DNA of 64,000 nt from JAPPFW01 sp965231815 (GCA_965231815.1 OZ246890.1:3348001-3412000); one strand, 5' to 3'; numbered from the stretch's first letter, positions 24,524 through 34,742 are shown. The notes: generated from the sequence alone by a model not told the origin. Made by a program: numbers and translations.

Positions 24524-27500
24524 ATGAGGGATCGAACCATCAGCTCCGTAGGTGGGTTATTGCCCCGTGACCTGCTGGATCGGATCAGCGCAGGGGATAT
24601 GACCCTGAGCGGGCTCGATCCCACTGATTATGGGTAGCACCGGGTGAGCGTCTGCGCGATGCCATTACCCGGTCGTGGAATCGCCTGGCGGGTTTGTGGG
24701 CAGCGTTCCGAAGGGCCGAGGCCGGGTTGTCAGAGGCGGATCGCACTGCCACCTCGATGACCAGGCACCGATGGCTGCGTCCGTTGTTCGACGAACTCGG
24801 CTTCGCCGGTCTCCCCGCAGGCCGTTCCACGAAGATCGGCGGAAAGGCGTATCCGATCAGCCACCAATGGGGAACCAGCGTTCCGATTCACTTGCTGGGA
24901 TGCAGGGTTCCGGTCGATCGTCGCACCCCCTGGCGTATCCGGAGCGGCTCGCTTGTCGCCCCACGCTCTGGCCCAGGAGTATCTGAACCGCTTCGAGGAT
25001 CACTTGTGGGCCATCGTATCCAACGGTCTGCTGTTGCGAATGCTGCGGGACAACGCCTCGCTCACCAGAGCCGCCTATCTGGAGTTCGACTTGGCCGCCA
25101 TCTTCGACGGCGAGGCCTACAGCGACTTCGTGATGTTATGGATGGTCTGCCACCGCTCCCGCTTCGAAGGCGACCCGCCCGAGAAATGTTTGCTTGAGCA
25201 ATGGAGCACCGAGGCCGCCGCGGCAGGAACCAGGGCGCTGGACCGGCTGCGGGTAGGGGTGGAGAACGCTATCGTCTCGCTCGGAGAGGGATTCCTGGCT
25301 GCCCGACAGAATGCAGCGCTGCGGCAGCGGATCCGCTCCGGCGCACTGGAGGGGGACGAGTTCCTGCGCCAATTGCTACGCATCGTGTACCGGATGCTGT
25401 TCCTGCTGGTAGCAGAATCGAAGGATCTGGTGCTCGATCCTGCTGCTGACGAAACGGCTCGCATTCGTTACCGGCGGTTCTATTCGGTGGATCGGTTGCG
25501 GTTCCTGGCGCAGAGTCGGCGCGGTACAGCCCATGGAGATCTGTGGCGAGGCTTGATGGTCACCATGAAGGCGCTGGACGCCCGGCATCCCGGCATCCCG
25601 GAACTGGGTTTGGTCCCCCTCGGCAGCTTCCTGTGGTCGCCCGATTCGGTACCGGACCTGGTCGATGCCTCCATAGAGCACCGCCACCTGCTGGCCGCCG
25701 TGCGGCATCTGACTCTGGTACGGGACGCGGAAGCCAAAGTGTATAGAGCGGTGGACTACCGGAACCTGGGCCCCAGGGAGCTCGGATCGGTGTTCGAGTC
25801 CCTGCTGGAGCTCCATCCCGAGATGAACGTCGAGGCCCGCAGCTTCGTCTTGGCCAGTGTCCGCGGGAACGAAAGGAAGACTTCCGGCTCGTTCTATACC
25901 CCCTCCGCCCTAATCGAACGGCTGCTTGACGAGGCCCTCGATCCCATCCTCGACGAGGCGGAGGGCTCGGCCGATCCCGAGAATTCGCTACTTGACTTGA
26001 GAGTGCTGGACCCCGCCTGCGGTTCCGGACACTTCCTGGTGGAGGCCGCCCACCGTATCGCCGGGAGACTCGCCAGCCATCGGACCGGGAGGGGTCGAAC
26101 CGTCACCCGCAGATCTCCAGGCGGCGTTGCGCGACGTGGTGGGCCGGTGCCTGTACGGGATCGACATCAACCCCATGGCGGTTGAGCTGTGCAAGGTGAG
26201 CCTGTGGCTGGTGGCCAACACACCGGGTCGGCCGCTCGGGTTCCTCGATCACCACATCGTGTGCGGCAACAGCCTGCTGGGTACCACCCCCGCGCTGTTG
26301 GCTAGCGGCCTACCGAACGAGGCCTTCAAAGCCCTCACCGGCGACGACAAGAAGAGGGTTAACCAACTGCGTAAGACCAACCGGGCCGAACGCAAGCAGC
26401 GCGATCAGGGCCTGATCCCCCTCGAGTGGTCTCCACGAGACGACGTGGCGGCCTTGGCGGAGGACGTGCAGGTACTCATGCCTCGGGCGGGAGAAACTGC
26501 GCGGGACGAGGCCGCCAAGGCCGAAATGTACGATGAGTACCAACACTCCGACACTTACGAGCGGAGCAAGCTGGCCGCCGATGCCTGGTGCGCCGCGTTC
26601 GTCAACCCCAAGCAACAGGGCGAGCCGGTCATAACCGATTCCACCGTGCGCGCCATCGGCGAGGGCCACGACGTGGTGCCCGAGGTGGTGAGAAGAGTCC
26701 GGCAATTGGCGGACCAGTACCAGTTCCTCCACTTACATCTGGTGTTTCCCGATGTCGAAGAGCGCGGGGGCTTCGACGCGGTGCTGGGTAACCCGCCATG
26801 GGAGAAGGTCAAGCTCTTGCAAAAAGAGTGGTTCTCCTCCCGAGAGCCGGAGATTGCGGCCGCGCAGAACAAGGCGGCGCGCCTCAAGCTCATCGAACAG
26901 ATGCGACATGACGATCCCGAGATGTACGAGGCATTCCAGTGGGCGGCGCGAATGTGTCGAGCGCCCAAGCCCGCTTCGCTTTCTTCCTGCAGCGTCCCGA
27001 GGCGGCGGCCGACCCCGACCGGGCATTTCCCATGTCTCGGGAAGACTTCGCCCTGTTCAATCCCAACACCCGCACCTGCCCGGTCTTCCGGACTCGGAAA
27101 GACATGGAAACCGCCCGGAAGATGTACGAACGAGCCGAGGTCCTGTGGAGGGAAGCACGGGGTGACCAGCTGGAATCGAATCCGTGGGGTGTGTCGTTCC
27201 AACGAATGTTCGACATGGCCAACGACGCCCACCTCTTTCGGACTCGGACCCAGTTGGAATCCGATGGCTGGGAGCTCCGCGGCAACAGTTTCTTCAAAGA
27301 TGCAGAAATCTACTTACCACTTCATGAGGCGAAGCTGTTCCACCAGTACGACCACCGCTTCGCCACGTTCGAGGGGGCATCAGCCAAAGAACTCCGAACC
27401 GGCAAGGCCCGGCCGATGACTCCCAAAGAAAAAGCGGATCCGGGAGCAGTGTCCCTCCCCCGCTACTGGGTACCGCGCAGAGAAGTGAAACAACGCAGTG

Positions 27501-28402
27501 TAGCACACTTCGACACTTCGACACTTCGACACGCTGGCTCGCCTGGCACGCAAATCGCTGTCAGACAGATCACCAGATCCACCGACGAGAGAACAGGAGT
27601 GCTCAGCATGATACCGCTGGTCGGCTTGGGTCACTCAGGCGCCATGATCTCGGTTGGTGGCTGGCCTTCCGAGACATCACCAACTCCACCAATATCAGGA
27701 CCTCGATCCTCGCGATCATCCCCGGGGTCGCGGTGAGCAACAAGGCACCCCTCCTGAAAATCGATCCCCACCGTTGGCTGCAAGCCTTTCGTAACATCAC
27801 CCGATCCACCGACGAACGCACCGTCATTACCGACCTGTTACCGGGGAGCGGCGTGGGAAACAGCGCTCCCGTCATGGAGTACGCAACGGCTCGAGCCATT
27901 GCTTCGACCCTGGTGATGGCCAACATGAACAGCCTCCCCCTCGATTGGACGGCCCGGTTGTCGGTAGGCGGAGTAAATATGAACTTCTACCTGGTAAAGC
28001 AGTTTCCGGTCCTGCCTCCCGAGCCCTACCTGGAAGAACTGATACCAGACCTCACCTACGTGGAGGCGATAGTTCCCCGATCGCTGGAACTCACCTATAC
28101 CTCTTGGGAGATGGAACCCTTCGCCCGTGACCTCGGCTACGACGGACCGCCGTTCGTATGGGATGAGAACCGCCGCCACCGGGTCAAATGCGAACTCGAC
28201 GCCATCTACACCCAACATGTACCGGCTTGACCGCTCCGACCTCGAACACATCCTCGACGCCCCACCCCCTAGTGCCTCCTTCCCCACCCTGAAGCGCAAG
28301 GAGCTGAAACAATTCGGCGAGTACCGCACCCAACGATACGTTCTCGAAGCCTACGACCAGATTGTGATAGGCGATCCACCCACTCTCACCGCCGCGTGTT
28401 GA
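24524..28402 (+). pseudogene. Degraded Eco57I-like (type IIG/DrmMI-like) DNA adenine methylase
   Basis: A single large methylase gene, broken by at least six frameshifts. The start MRDRTISSVGGLLPRDLLDR runs into a stop near 24633 and continues in another frame. Further shifts lie at about 24935, 26085, 26955, 27530-27730 and 28215. The methylase core is clear: SFYTPSALIERLLDEALDP, VLDPACGSGHFLVEAAH (motif I), YGIDINPMAVELCKVSLW and VLGNPPWEKVKL (NPPW motif IV). The target-recognition half ends with FGEYRTQRYVLEAYD. An 8-bp tandem repeat sits at 27505 and a recurring ITRSTDERT-type segment at 27540-27860. Relatives act with helicases in DISARM- or BREX-like defence, and a DUF1998 helicase remnant lies 4.5 kb upstream. 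Dead as it stands. Confidence 0.82.
27505..27532. repeat. 8-bp tandem repeat (ACACTTCG, 3.5 copies) in the methylase remnant
   Basis: Three perfect copies of ACACTTCG (27505-27528) plus ACAC. The unit is not a multiple of three, so each gain or loss of a copy would shift the reading frame, as in phase-variable restriction-modification genes. It lies where the methylase frame breaks. Confidence 0.85.
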
Positions 28403-28411
28403 TCCGCTGAC

Positions 28412-29591
28412 CTATGACTCCCATTCGGAAGACTGCGGGAGTTCTTCGTCCTGCAAGACATGCAGGATCTCCGCGGCAGGAAGCGTCGCTGCCTACGAGG
28501 GCCGGGGCCGGTCTCGGTTAGTATCCCCAGCTTCTCCAGCCGATCCAGTATCCGTAAGCTGGTCGGTCGGGTAACGTCCAAGATGCTCTCGACCCGCGGG
28601 GCGGTGATGACCGGGTTGGCGAACAGGGAATCGACCAAGGCGATTGCTTGGCCACGAGTTGCCTCGATAACTCGGCTTCGATAAGACTCCCGCATGTCTA
28701 CCAGCCGCTCCGCTCTTTCCACAGCGCTATTCGCCTGGGTTTCGATCCCTCGCAAATAGAAGCGAAGCCACCCGTCGAGATCCCCACTTTCCCGCACGGC
28801 CTGGAGTTTGGCGTAGTACGTCTCGCGGTGGCGCTCCAGATAGGAGGAAAGGTACAGCAGGGGAGGCGGCAGCCGTTTGCGCAGTACCAGATGGAACACG
28901 ACAAGCAACCGACCCATCCGGCCATTCCCGTCCAGGAACGGATGGATGGTTTCAAATTGGTAGTGAAGCAGTCCGCTCTGTACGAGGACCGAGATGGACC
29001 GGTTCTCGTGAACGAAACGCTCCCAGTCGGAGAGGAGTCGACCCAGTGCGTCGGGGGGCGGGGGCACGAATAGGGCTGTGTTGATCGCAGAGCCAGGCGG
29101 TCCGATCCAGTTCTGGGATGTTCGGAACTCTCCCGGTAGTCGCTCCCGACCACGTACGCCACTCAAGAGGACCGCGTGCATGTCACGTATCAAGCGGAGG
29201 CTGAACGGAAGGCTCTCGAGTCGAGCCAAACCCTGTTCCATCGCGGCTACGTAGTTGAGCACCTCCTCGATGTCCGGCGCGTACCCGGTCTCATCCGCTT
29301 CCGCTTCCGCTTCGAGAACACCCAGAAGGCTGGCTTGGGTACCTTCGATCCGAGCCGAGGCCAGAGCTTCCCGCAACAGATAGGGACGGATGAGTAAGTG
29401 TGGATTCGGAAGCAAGCGGCCCGCCCCGCCAACCGACCCAAAGCCGCCTCCGCATCGGCCAAACGCGTAACAGTCGCGGGGCGCAGTTCAACCACAGAAG
29501 GCAGGGGGTTCGGGTAGTAAGCCCTGTATCCCATGCCGGGAACCAACCGCACCTCGCCGAAGGTGTTGTCTTTATACCGCTGGGGATCCAT
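28412..29591 (-). pseudogene. Fic-family protein with two frameshifts
   Basis: The N-terminus MDPQRYKDNTFGEVRLVPGM (29591 onward) is in one frame. It shifts near 29415 into the main frame with LREALASARIEGTQASLLGV, where the inhibitory helix motif is characteristic of Fic/DUF4172-like N-terminal domains. The catalytic FIC motif HPFLDGNGRMGRLL is intact, followed by a winged-helix DNA-binding-like end (ESILDVTRPTSLRILDRL). Near 28478 a second shift separates the proper ending AAEILHVLQDEELPQSSEWE, stop at 28412, from the ORF. Fic enzymes AMPylate target proteins. The central frame alone might still give a truncated product. The gene is convergent with the methylase remnant, 10 nt apart. Confidence 0.75.
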
Positions 29592-29640
29592 CGCCACCCT
29601 ACGCTACTACGACTATAACGGAAATGGCTGGTTCGCGTTA

Positions 29641-29751
29641 TAGTCACCCCCCGACCATAACATCCACGTAACGATGCCCCCAGCACCATTACACAAACAC
29701 CCATCTCCCGTAATAGTCACCCCCCGACCATAACATCCACGTAACGATGCC
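29641..29751. repeat. 38-bp direct repeat pair with 35-bp spacer
   Basis: A 38-bp sequence beginning TAGTCACCCCCCGACCATAA occurs at 29641-29678 and, without mismatch, at 29714-29751. The 35-bp spacer between is unrelated. Size and spacing resemble a two-repeat CRISPR, but no third repeat, leader or cas gene is visible. Confidence 0.75.
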
Positions 29752-29953
29752 TGACTGCGGCTCGCCTACCAAACAGTATCAACGCCACGGAAACCGGAAC
29801 AACATGGGCGTGCGGCGGTAGGTCGTCCCTACCTAGCCCGAACGCGGCTCCTCAGTTGTCCGGTGGTGCCTAGCTTAGAATTGTTTTCACTCTTTAATGA
29901 TTGTCAGGATATGGGTGCTCTACTTGTCATATGGGTATGGTATTACTGTACTC

Positions 29954-31237
29954 ATGAGCAACGAACATAGGTTCGCTACCCATCCGGGAACGTCTCGCTC
30001 CGGCGCGTCGGACACCGGGTTGACGGCAGGAAACAGCGGCGATGCCGGTACAAGAATCAGAGCAGCGCTTGGGGAACTCAGCCGGGTCACGATAGGACCC
30101 ATGTCCGCGACCTCCGCCGACGAAACGCTCGGGCTACTGAGCCAGGCGCAGGCGGTGGTCACGTCGCTGATACATGAAGTGACTCGGCGGGTTGCCGACT
30201 CCGATACCGATATGGATCCGGCCGAAGTGCTCCGCCAGAGCGCCCGCCTACCAACTCGGGAATCGAAGCGGATTGCGAACACAGCCAGACAGCTGTCCCG
30301 AATGCCCAAGGTCAGGGAACGGTTAGCAACCGGTGGCATCACCCCCGCTCACGCCGACACGTTGGCCAACACCGCGGAGAAGGTAAGCCCCGAAGTGGTA
30401 GACAGCGACCAGAACTTGCTCGACGCAGCCGATCGACTATCACCCGACTCCTTCAACCGGTTGGCCCGGAGATGGTCGGAACGGAAGCTGATCGAAGCCG
30501 GTCTAGACCCGCTGGAGCGTCAGCGGCGGGCCCGGGAAGCCAAACTATGGGTAGAGAAGGAGACCGGACTGGGAGTGCTGATGGCCAAACTCCCCCGTCC
30601 GCAGTATGAGCAACTCCGCCAGGCGGTCGACAACCACTACATGCATAGTCTACGCCGGGATGGCGCCGGAGATCGTGATCCCGATGGGGTCCGCACCCCG
30701 AAACAAAGACTCGCCGACGTGGTGTTCGAACTTCTAACCAACCGCGACACCCACACCGGAGAGCTCATTAACGAAGCGTCAGGCATCAAAGCCAAGGCCG
30801 CTACTCAGCTGATCGTTACCGCTCCCCTCGGAGTGGTGGACGGAACCCTTCCCGGCAGCCCGGTAGAGATTAGGGGCGTCGGACCCGTACCCCGAAGCAT
30901 CCTTGCATCGCTGACACCGGACACCGAGCTGGCCGGCATGATTTTCGACCGGGCCGGTCGCCCCCTCTGGTTAGGCCGCAACCAACGACTCGGCAATGCC
31001 GCCCAACGCCTTGCCGTAGCAGTTCGCGATGGCGGATGCTTCGAATGTGGGGCTCCCATGCACAGATGCGAGCTCCACCACATCCAGGAATGGCATCGCG
31101 ACCAAGGACCGACCGACATCGACAATCTCGTCGCTGTGTGCCGCCGCCACCACAAGTGGTTGGAAACCCAAGACCTCCAAGTTCGAAGAACCCCCGACGG
31201 ATACCGAGCCCGGCCACGGACCGACCCGGACCCATGA
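29954..31237 (+). CDS. DUF222 / HNH endonuclease (13E12-repeat type)
   Basis: 427 residues from ATG 29954. The N-terminal two thirds is the helical DUF222 domain (QAQAVVTSLIHEVTRRVADS, ATGGITPAHADTLANTAEKV). The C-terminal HNH nuclease reads GGCFECGAPMHRCELHHIQE followed by DNLVAVCRRHHKWLE, with the zinc-type cysteines and the His-Asn-His residues in place. Families of such genes are abundant in actinobacterial genomes and mycobacterial 13E12 repeats, and their biological role is not settled. The frame is intact, unlike most neighbours in this zone. Confidence 0.9.
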   Translation: MSNEHRFATHPGTSRSGASDTGLTAGNSGDAGTRIRAALGELSRVTIGPMSATSADETLGLLSQAQAVVTSLIHEVTRRVADSDTDMDPAEVLRQSARLPTRESKRIANTARQLSRMPKVRERLATGGITPAHADTLANTAEKVSPEVVDSDQNLLDAADRLSPDSFNRLARRWSERKLIEAGLDPLERQRRAREAKLWVEKETGLGVLMAKLPRPQYEQLRQAVDNHYMHSLRRDGAGDRDPDGVRTPKQRLADVVFELLTNRDTHTGELINEASGIKAKAATQLIVTAPLGVVDGTLPGSPVEIRGVGPVPRSILASLTPDTELAGMIFDRAGRPLWLGRNQRLGNAAQRLAVAVRDGGCFECGAPMHRCELHHIQEWHRDQGPTDIDNLVAVCRRHHKWLETQDLQVRRTPDGYRARPRTDPDP

Positions 31238-31419
31238 CCACCGACACCGTGACCCTCGGAATGGGCGTACCGGACCAACACCACGCCGACCCGTGGTTCC
31301 TTACTGCTCTCCGGTTACATGTTTGATACAGTCGCGCAGGCACGCCAGGGAATTAATTCAAGCCGTGGTTGATGATCCGGGTTGCCGGATTCGTCCGGAG
31401 CGAGGCGGCCTCTTGGAGC

Positions 31420-31778
31420 CATTAGTTGCCATCTCCCGCCACCACCGACGAGAACCATCTCTATTGGCAATGCCGGGCCGGGCACCTGTGTCGAAATCGC
31501 TGGGTCGGTGAAGACGTGCCGGACACCGAGCTTATTAGAGCGGCCGCTCATGGCGGCTATCGTGGTGTGTTGCTCATCGAACGGGACTCCCTGCAACAGC
31601 CCCGTCTACTTGAGTTCGCCTCCGATCTAGGTGTTGCACTGATAGCCGTCGAGGCTAGGACCCGATCGAGGCCAAAGTCCGCGTCCTGAGGAACCTAAAC
31701 CGGCTACGTAGGATGTTGGTCAAACACGACTTCCTGCTGATCCTCTCGCGCGAAATCCGCGCCTACTCGATCAAGTGA
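31420..31778 (+). pseudogene. Remnant of a PIN-like (DUF5615-type) protein
   Basis: In one frame CRNRWVGEDVPDTELIRAAA and GVLLIERDSLQQPRLLEFAS resemble the middle of DUF5615 PIN-like proteins, which have a conserved DTEL/I step and a following acidic strand. After VALIAVEA, near 31660, the frame shifts and DPIEAKVRVLRNLNRLRRML completes the usual C-terminal helices to a stop at 31778. The N-terminal catalytic aspartate strand is missing. Probably a decayed toxin; identification is tentative. Confidence 0.45.
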
Positions 31779-31818
31779 CCAAGGGGTATCGGCAGTAGGC
31801 ACGGGCTCACATGCAGAG

Positions 31819-32439
31819 TCACTCTTCGTAGGGATCTAGACCACATGGCCGGTCCGCCGGATGGTCCCAGACTTCGGGAGGCCCTGTGGCGGTCACCTCG
31901 ATCACGTAGGTCCACATCACTCCACCAACTCCTTCCAATCCCCCCTGTTGGTATAGCGAGTATGAGCAGCTCATCCGGGCGTCCGGATCACGGGGGTCAT
32001 AGCGTCGGTAGTATTCCAACCGGGCCAGATCCTCCCAGGTGGGACCCTCGCCGCCTCGTTCCCGGAGAAGCGGCGAGGGATGCCGTTCCTGATCCTCGCT
32101 GGCCATCTCTATAGCGAAGCGCAGTATCGCCTCACGCGCTTCGGCGACCGTCTCGACCAGTAGGGGAGGCCTCGGATAGACTAAGCAGCCGCTCTGATCC
32201 TCCAATTCGATCACGAAACTCAGACCGGCCTTGACTTTGACCCACCGGATCGCCTCCGTCCACGCTTCCTCTCGGGTTGTGAAGTAGTTGTACTCACCAT
32301 CCCAAGCGAACTCTGCGAACGACAGGGACTCTCCATCAACCGTCGGCACCCAGCGTCCTTCCTCCACCGTCATCGCACCGGGTCGGGGCAGCTCACTGAG
32401 ATCTCTCGGTATGTGTTGAGTGTTGGGGTGTTGCTTCAT
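31819..32439 (-). CDS. Hypothetical protein
   Basis: 206 residues if started at ATG 32439 (MKQHPNTQHIPRDLSELPRP); an upstream ATG at 32517 would overlap the neighbouring ATPase remnant. Soluble and acidic, with several tryptophans and aromatic clusters (FAWDGEYNYFTTREEAWTEA, YYRRYDPRDPDARMSCSY) and no signal peptide or membrane segment. I do not recognise a family. It could be an immunity- or substrate-type protein of an accessory locus, but nothing in the sequence proves that. It ends 40 nt from the DUF5615-like remnant on the other strand. Confidence 0.5.
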   Translation of the reverse strand: MKQHPNTQHIPRDLSELPRPGAMTVEEGRWVPTVDGESLSFAEFAWDGEYNYFTTREEAWTEAIRWVKVKAGLSFVIELEDQSGCLVYPRPPLLVETVAEAREAILRFAIEMASEDQERHPSPLLRERGGEGPTWEDLARLEYYRRYDPRDPDARMSCSYSLYQQGGLEGVGGVMWTYVIEVTATGPPEVWDHPADRPCGLDPYEE

Positions 32440-32559
32440 GGACCCAAGGTAACGGGAGGGTGTGACATGCCGGGCCGAGACACACCACCTGCGCCGGTTC
32501 CTTTGATCCATCCCCAAGGCCGGATACCCTCCTGTGCCGACGCGATGCGCGTATCCGAA

Positions 32560-32921
32560 ACGCTATCTCCGATGTCGGCACCGACAGGAGGGATCCGGGT
32601 TCGTGAAACACCCGGTAAAGGAAGCTCTCCCCGCGGACCCTGGAGCTCCGTGCGAGAAAGGGAACAGCTCGAAAACCGCCAACCTCCCCGCCAGCGACTC
32701 GCTGACACCGGGAACCGTCGGGAAGTCTGCCGATCCCGTAAGAAGAAACCACTGGGCATCCGCTCCCGGTCGACGATCATCTTGGCTGCACGCACCAGCG
32801 AATCACCCGCCCGCTGTACCTCGTCAATCACAACGGGGCGGCGGAGGTCGGCCAATAAGCCAACCGGATCATGTTGAGCTATTTCCAGCAAGCCGTCGTC
32901 GTCGAGGTTAAGGAGTAATTA
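32560..32921 (-). pseudogene. Fragment of an AAA/DUF4143-type ATPase
   Basis: LLLNLDDDGLLEIAQHDPVG and RRPVVIDEVQRAGDSLVRAA are the Walker B neighbourhood of a DUF4143 ATPase. After PSGFFL the frame shifts near 32735 and TGSADFPTVPGVSESLAGRL, AVFELFPFSH continues the same fold. The P-loop end and the whole C-terminal half are missing. It is a dead relative of the intact ATPase at 15173-16399. Confidence 0.7.
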
Positions 32922-32922
32922 C

Positions 32923-33684
32923 CTACACCTTCCTGAGATAGCGCGAAACATGGGAAGCCGCCTCGACGAGGCACCGCCCGATGGTGGCCAAATCCCGCTC
33001 TCCCGGAAATCGGTAAGCCGGCCCGAACACGGTGACGGCGCCCACCACCTCACCCTTGCCGTCCGCTATAGGCGCCGCAGCTCCGTTGACTCCCTCCGCC
33101 CATACCTCGTAACTCCAGGCGTATCCCCTGCTTCTTGTCTCCATGATCATCGCGCTCAAGCGAGCAGGGTCCGTCACAGTGGCGGGGCTTAACTTGTCGA
33201 GATCCTGAGCCAAGTAAGCGCTGAGTTCATCGTCACTCCAGGACGCCAGGAAAACGTAACCCGCCGCAGTGGTGTGGAGCGGGAATCGCTCACCTGTCCA
33301 GTTCTGGACCTGGACAGGTCGCCTCTTCTGCACTTGGTCGATATATAGAACTTGGTTGCCGTCCGGCATAGCCAACGCGGCGTCCTCGCCCAAGCGGCCG
33401 ACGATATCCCGAAGATAGGTGGCCGACACACCGACGAGTTCCAACGGGCCGACCCCCGGATGGGCGATAGTGCGTAACTCCCGGCCCACCATGTATCCCG
33501 CCTCGGATACTTTCTCGACCACCCCTATACCCGCCATTGTGGAAAGCAAGCGGCTGGTAGTGCTCTTAGGCAAACCGGTGCGGGTCGCGATGGTCGCCAA
33601 CGAGACCACTTTGCCGTGTGGACTGAGGGCCCGCAGCACGGCAAAAGCACGTTCAACAGACTGGATATTCGGCGACTGACCCAT
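32923..33684 (-). CDS. IclR-family transcriptional regulator
   Basis: 253 residues when started at ATG 33684 (MGQSPNIQSVERAFAVLRAL); the longer reading to 33813 runs through the operator and is unlikely. The N-terminal winged helix has LATIATRTGLPKSTTSRLLS, and the C-terminal effector domain has RFPLHTTAAGYVFLASWSDD, TRSRGYAWSYEVWAEGVNGA and APIADGKGEVVGAVTVFGPA. IclR proteins usually respond to a small carboxylate and control the adjacent catabolic genes. It is divergent from the BKACE gene, with a near-perfect palindrome between, so it very probably controls the carnitine/betaine island and itself. Confidence 0.9.
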   Translation of the reverse strand: MGQSPNIQSVERAFAVLRALSPHGKVVSLATIATRTGLPKSTTSRLLSTMAGIGVVEKVSEAGYMVGRELRTIAHPGVGPLELVGVSATYLRDIVGRLGEDAALAMPDGNQVLYIDQVQKRRPVQVQNWTGERFPLHTTAAGYVFLASWSDDELSAYLAQDLDKLSPATVTDPARLSAMIMETRSRGYAWSYEVWAEGVNGAAAPIADGKGEVVGAVTVFGPAYRFPGERDLATIGRCLVEAASHVSRYLRKV

Positions 33685-33732
33685 AGAAACCCAACTGATT
33701 GACACCTGGTTTCGAATCAGGGTAACATCTGT

Positions 33733-33765
33733 GTTCCATAAAGCAGAACGTTCCATATAATGGAA
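33733..33765. promoter_or_regulatory. Operator palindromes between the IclR gene and the BKACE gene
   Basis: TTCCATATAATGGAA at 33751-33765 is a perfect 15-bp palindrome of the kind IclR regulators bind. Just left of it, GTTCCATAAAGCAGAAC (33733-33749) carries a second, weaker dyad with the same GTTCCAT half. The two lie 48 nt before the BKACE start, well placed to control both divergent promoters. Confidence 0.75.
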
Positions 33766-33812
33766 AACCATTAGAAAAAGGATACGGCAAGGAAGGGCAA
33801 GGGAAAGGATCA

Positions 33813-34742
33813 ATGAACGGAGTGATCGTCACATGCGCGGTTACCGGCTCCTCACATACACCCACGATGAACAGCGATATCCCGGTAACCATTGAGGAGC
33901 ATATCGACCAATCGGTAGCCGCCGCCCGTGAGGGAGCAAGTGTCATACATATCCATGCCCGTGATCCGCTGGATGGCCGCCCTGTGTCCGATCCCGGCAT
34001 ATTCCGGGAGTACTGCTCGGGGATCAAGTCCGAGTGCGACGCGGTTATCTCGATAACCACCGGGGGAGCCACGGGTCAGACTATCCGGGAACGCCTGAGG
34101 GTGATCGAGGTGCTCAAGCCTGAACTTGCCACCTGCAATCTGGGGACCATGAACTACGGCCTCTTTCAAATGATCCCCCGTTACGAGGGCCGATGGAAGT
34201 ATGACTGGGAAGAGCCGTACCTGGAAAGCACCAAGCGGGAACCGTTCGTCAACACGTTCGCCGACATCGAGTACATGCTCACCGTCCTAGCCTCTCGCAC
34301 CGGGTGCCGTTTCGAGTTCGAGGCATACGACATAGGCCATCTTTACACCCTGGCCTACTTCGTGGACCTAGGGTTGGTCCAGCCACCCATTTTCGTCCAG
34401 TTCGTTATGGGAACGTTCGGAGGCATCGGACCCGACATCGAGAACGTGGTGGCTATGAAGACCGTGGCCAACCGCTTGTTCGGACACGACTTGGAGTGGT
34501 CGATTCTGGGAGGGGGTCGCTTCCAGTTCGACATAGTGACAGCCGGAGCCACGATGGGTGGCAACGTACGGGTGGGCCTCGAGGACGGCATTTACCTTCG
34601 GAAGGGTAGGCTCGCCGAGTCAAATGCCGAACAGGTGGCGAAGATCGTGCGCATCCTGCGGGAACTGTCCCGTAAACCCGCCACACCCACCGAGACGAGA
34701 GAGCGTCTCGCGCTGAAGGGTCTCCATCAGGTTGCCTTCTAA
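33813..34742 (+). CDS. Beta-keto acid cleavage enzyme (BKACE, DUF849), probable 3-dehydrocarnitine cleavage
   Basis: 309 residues, normal length. The metal-binding HIHARDPLDGRPV at about residue 48, ISITTGGATGQTIRERL, a long SGNAR-like middle with VVAMKTVANRLFG and a closing GGGRFQFDIVTAGATMGGNV are all as in BKACE proteins. These zinc enzymes condense a beta-keto acid with acetyl-CoA to give acetoacetate and a new acyl-CoA. With dehydrocarnitine the product is betainyl-CoA. The next gene encodes a carnitine dehydrogenase fused to a thioesterase, which supplies the substrate and removes the product, so that specificity is likely. GGAAAGGATCA precedes the ATG. First gene of the island to the right of the operator. 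Confidence 0.9.
   Translation: MNGVIVTCAVTGSSHTPTMNSDIPVTIEEHIDQSVAAAREGASVIHIHARDPLDGRPVSDPGIFREYCSGIKSECDAVISITTGGATGQTIRERLRVIEVLKPELATCNLGTMNYGLFQMIPRYEGRWKYDWEEPYLESTKREPFVNTFADIEYMLTVLASRTGCRFEFEAYDIGHLYTLAYFVDLGLVQPPIFVQFVMGTFGGIGPDIENVVAMKTVANRLFGHDLEWSILGGGRFQFDIVTAGATMGGNVRVGLEDGIYLRKGRLAESNAEQVAKIVRILRELSRKPATPTETRERLALKGLHQVAF

Noticed and set aside
29641..29751. CRISPR array
   Set aside because: Only two repeats, no leader, no cas genes; recorded as a direct repeat instead.
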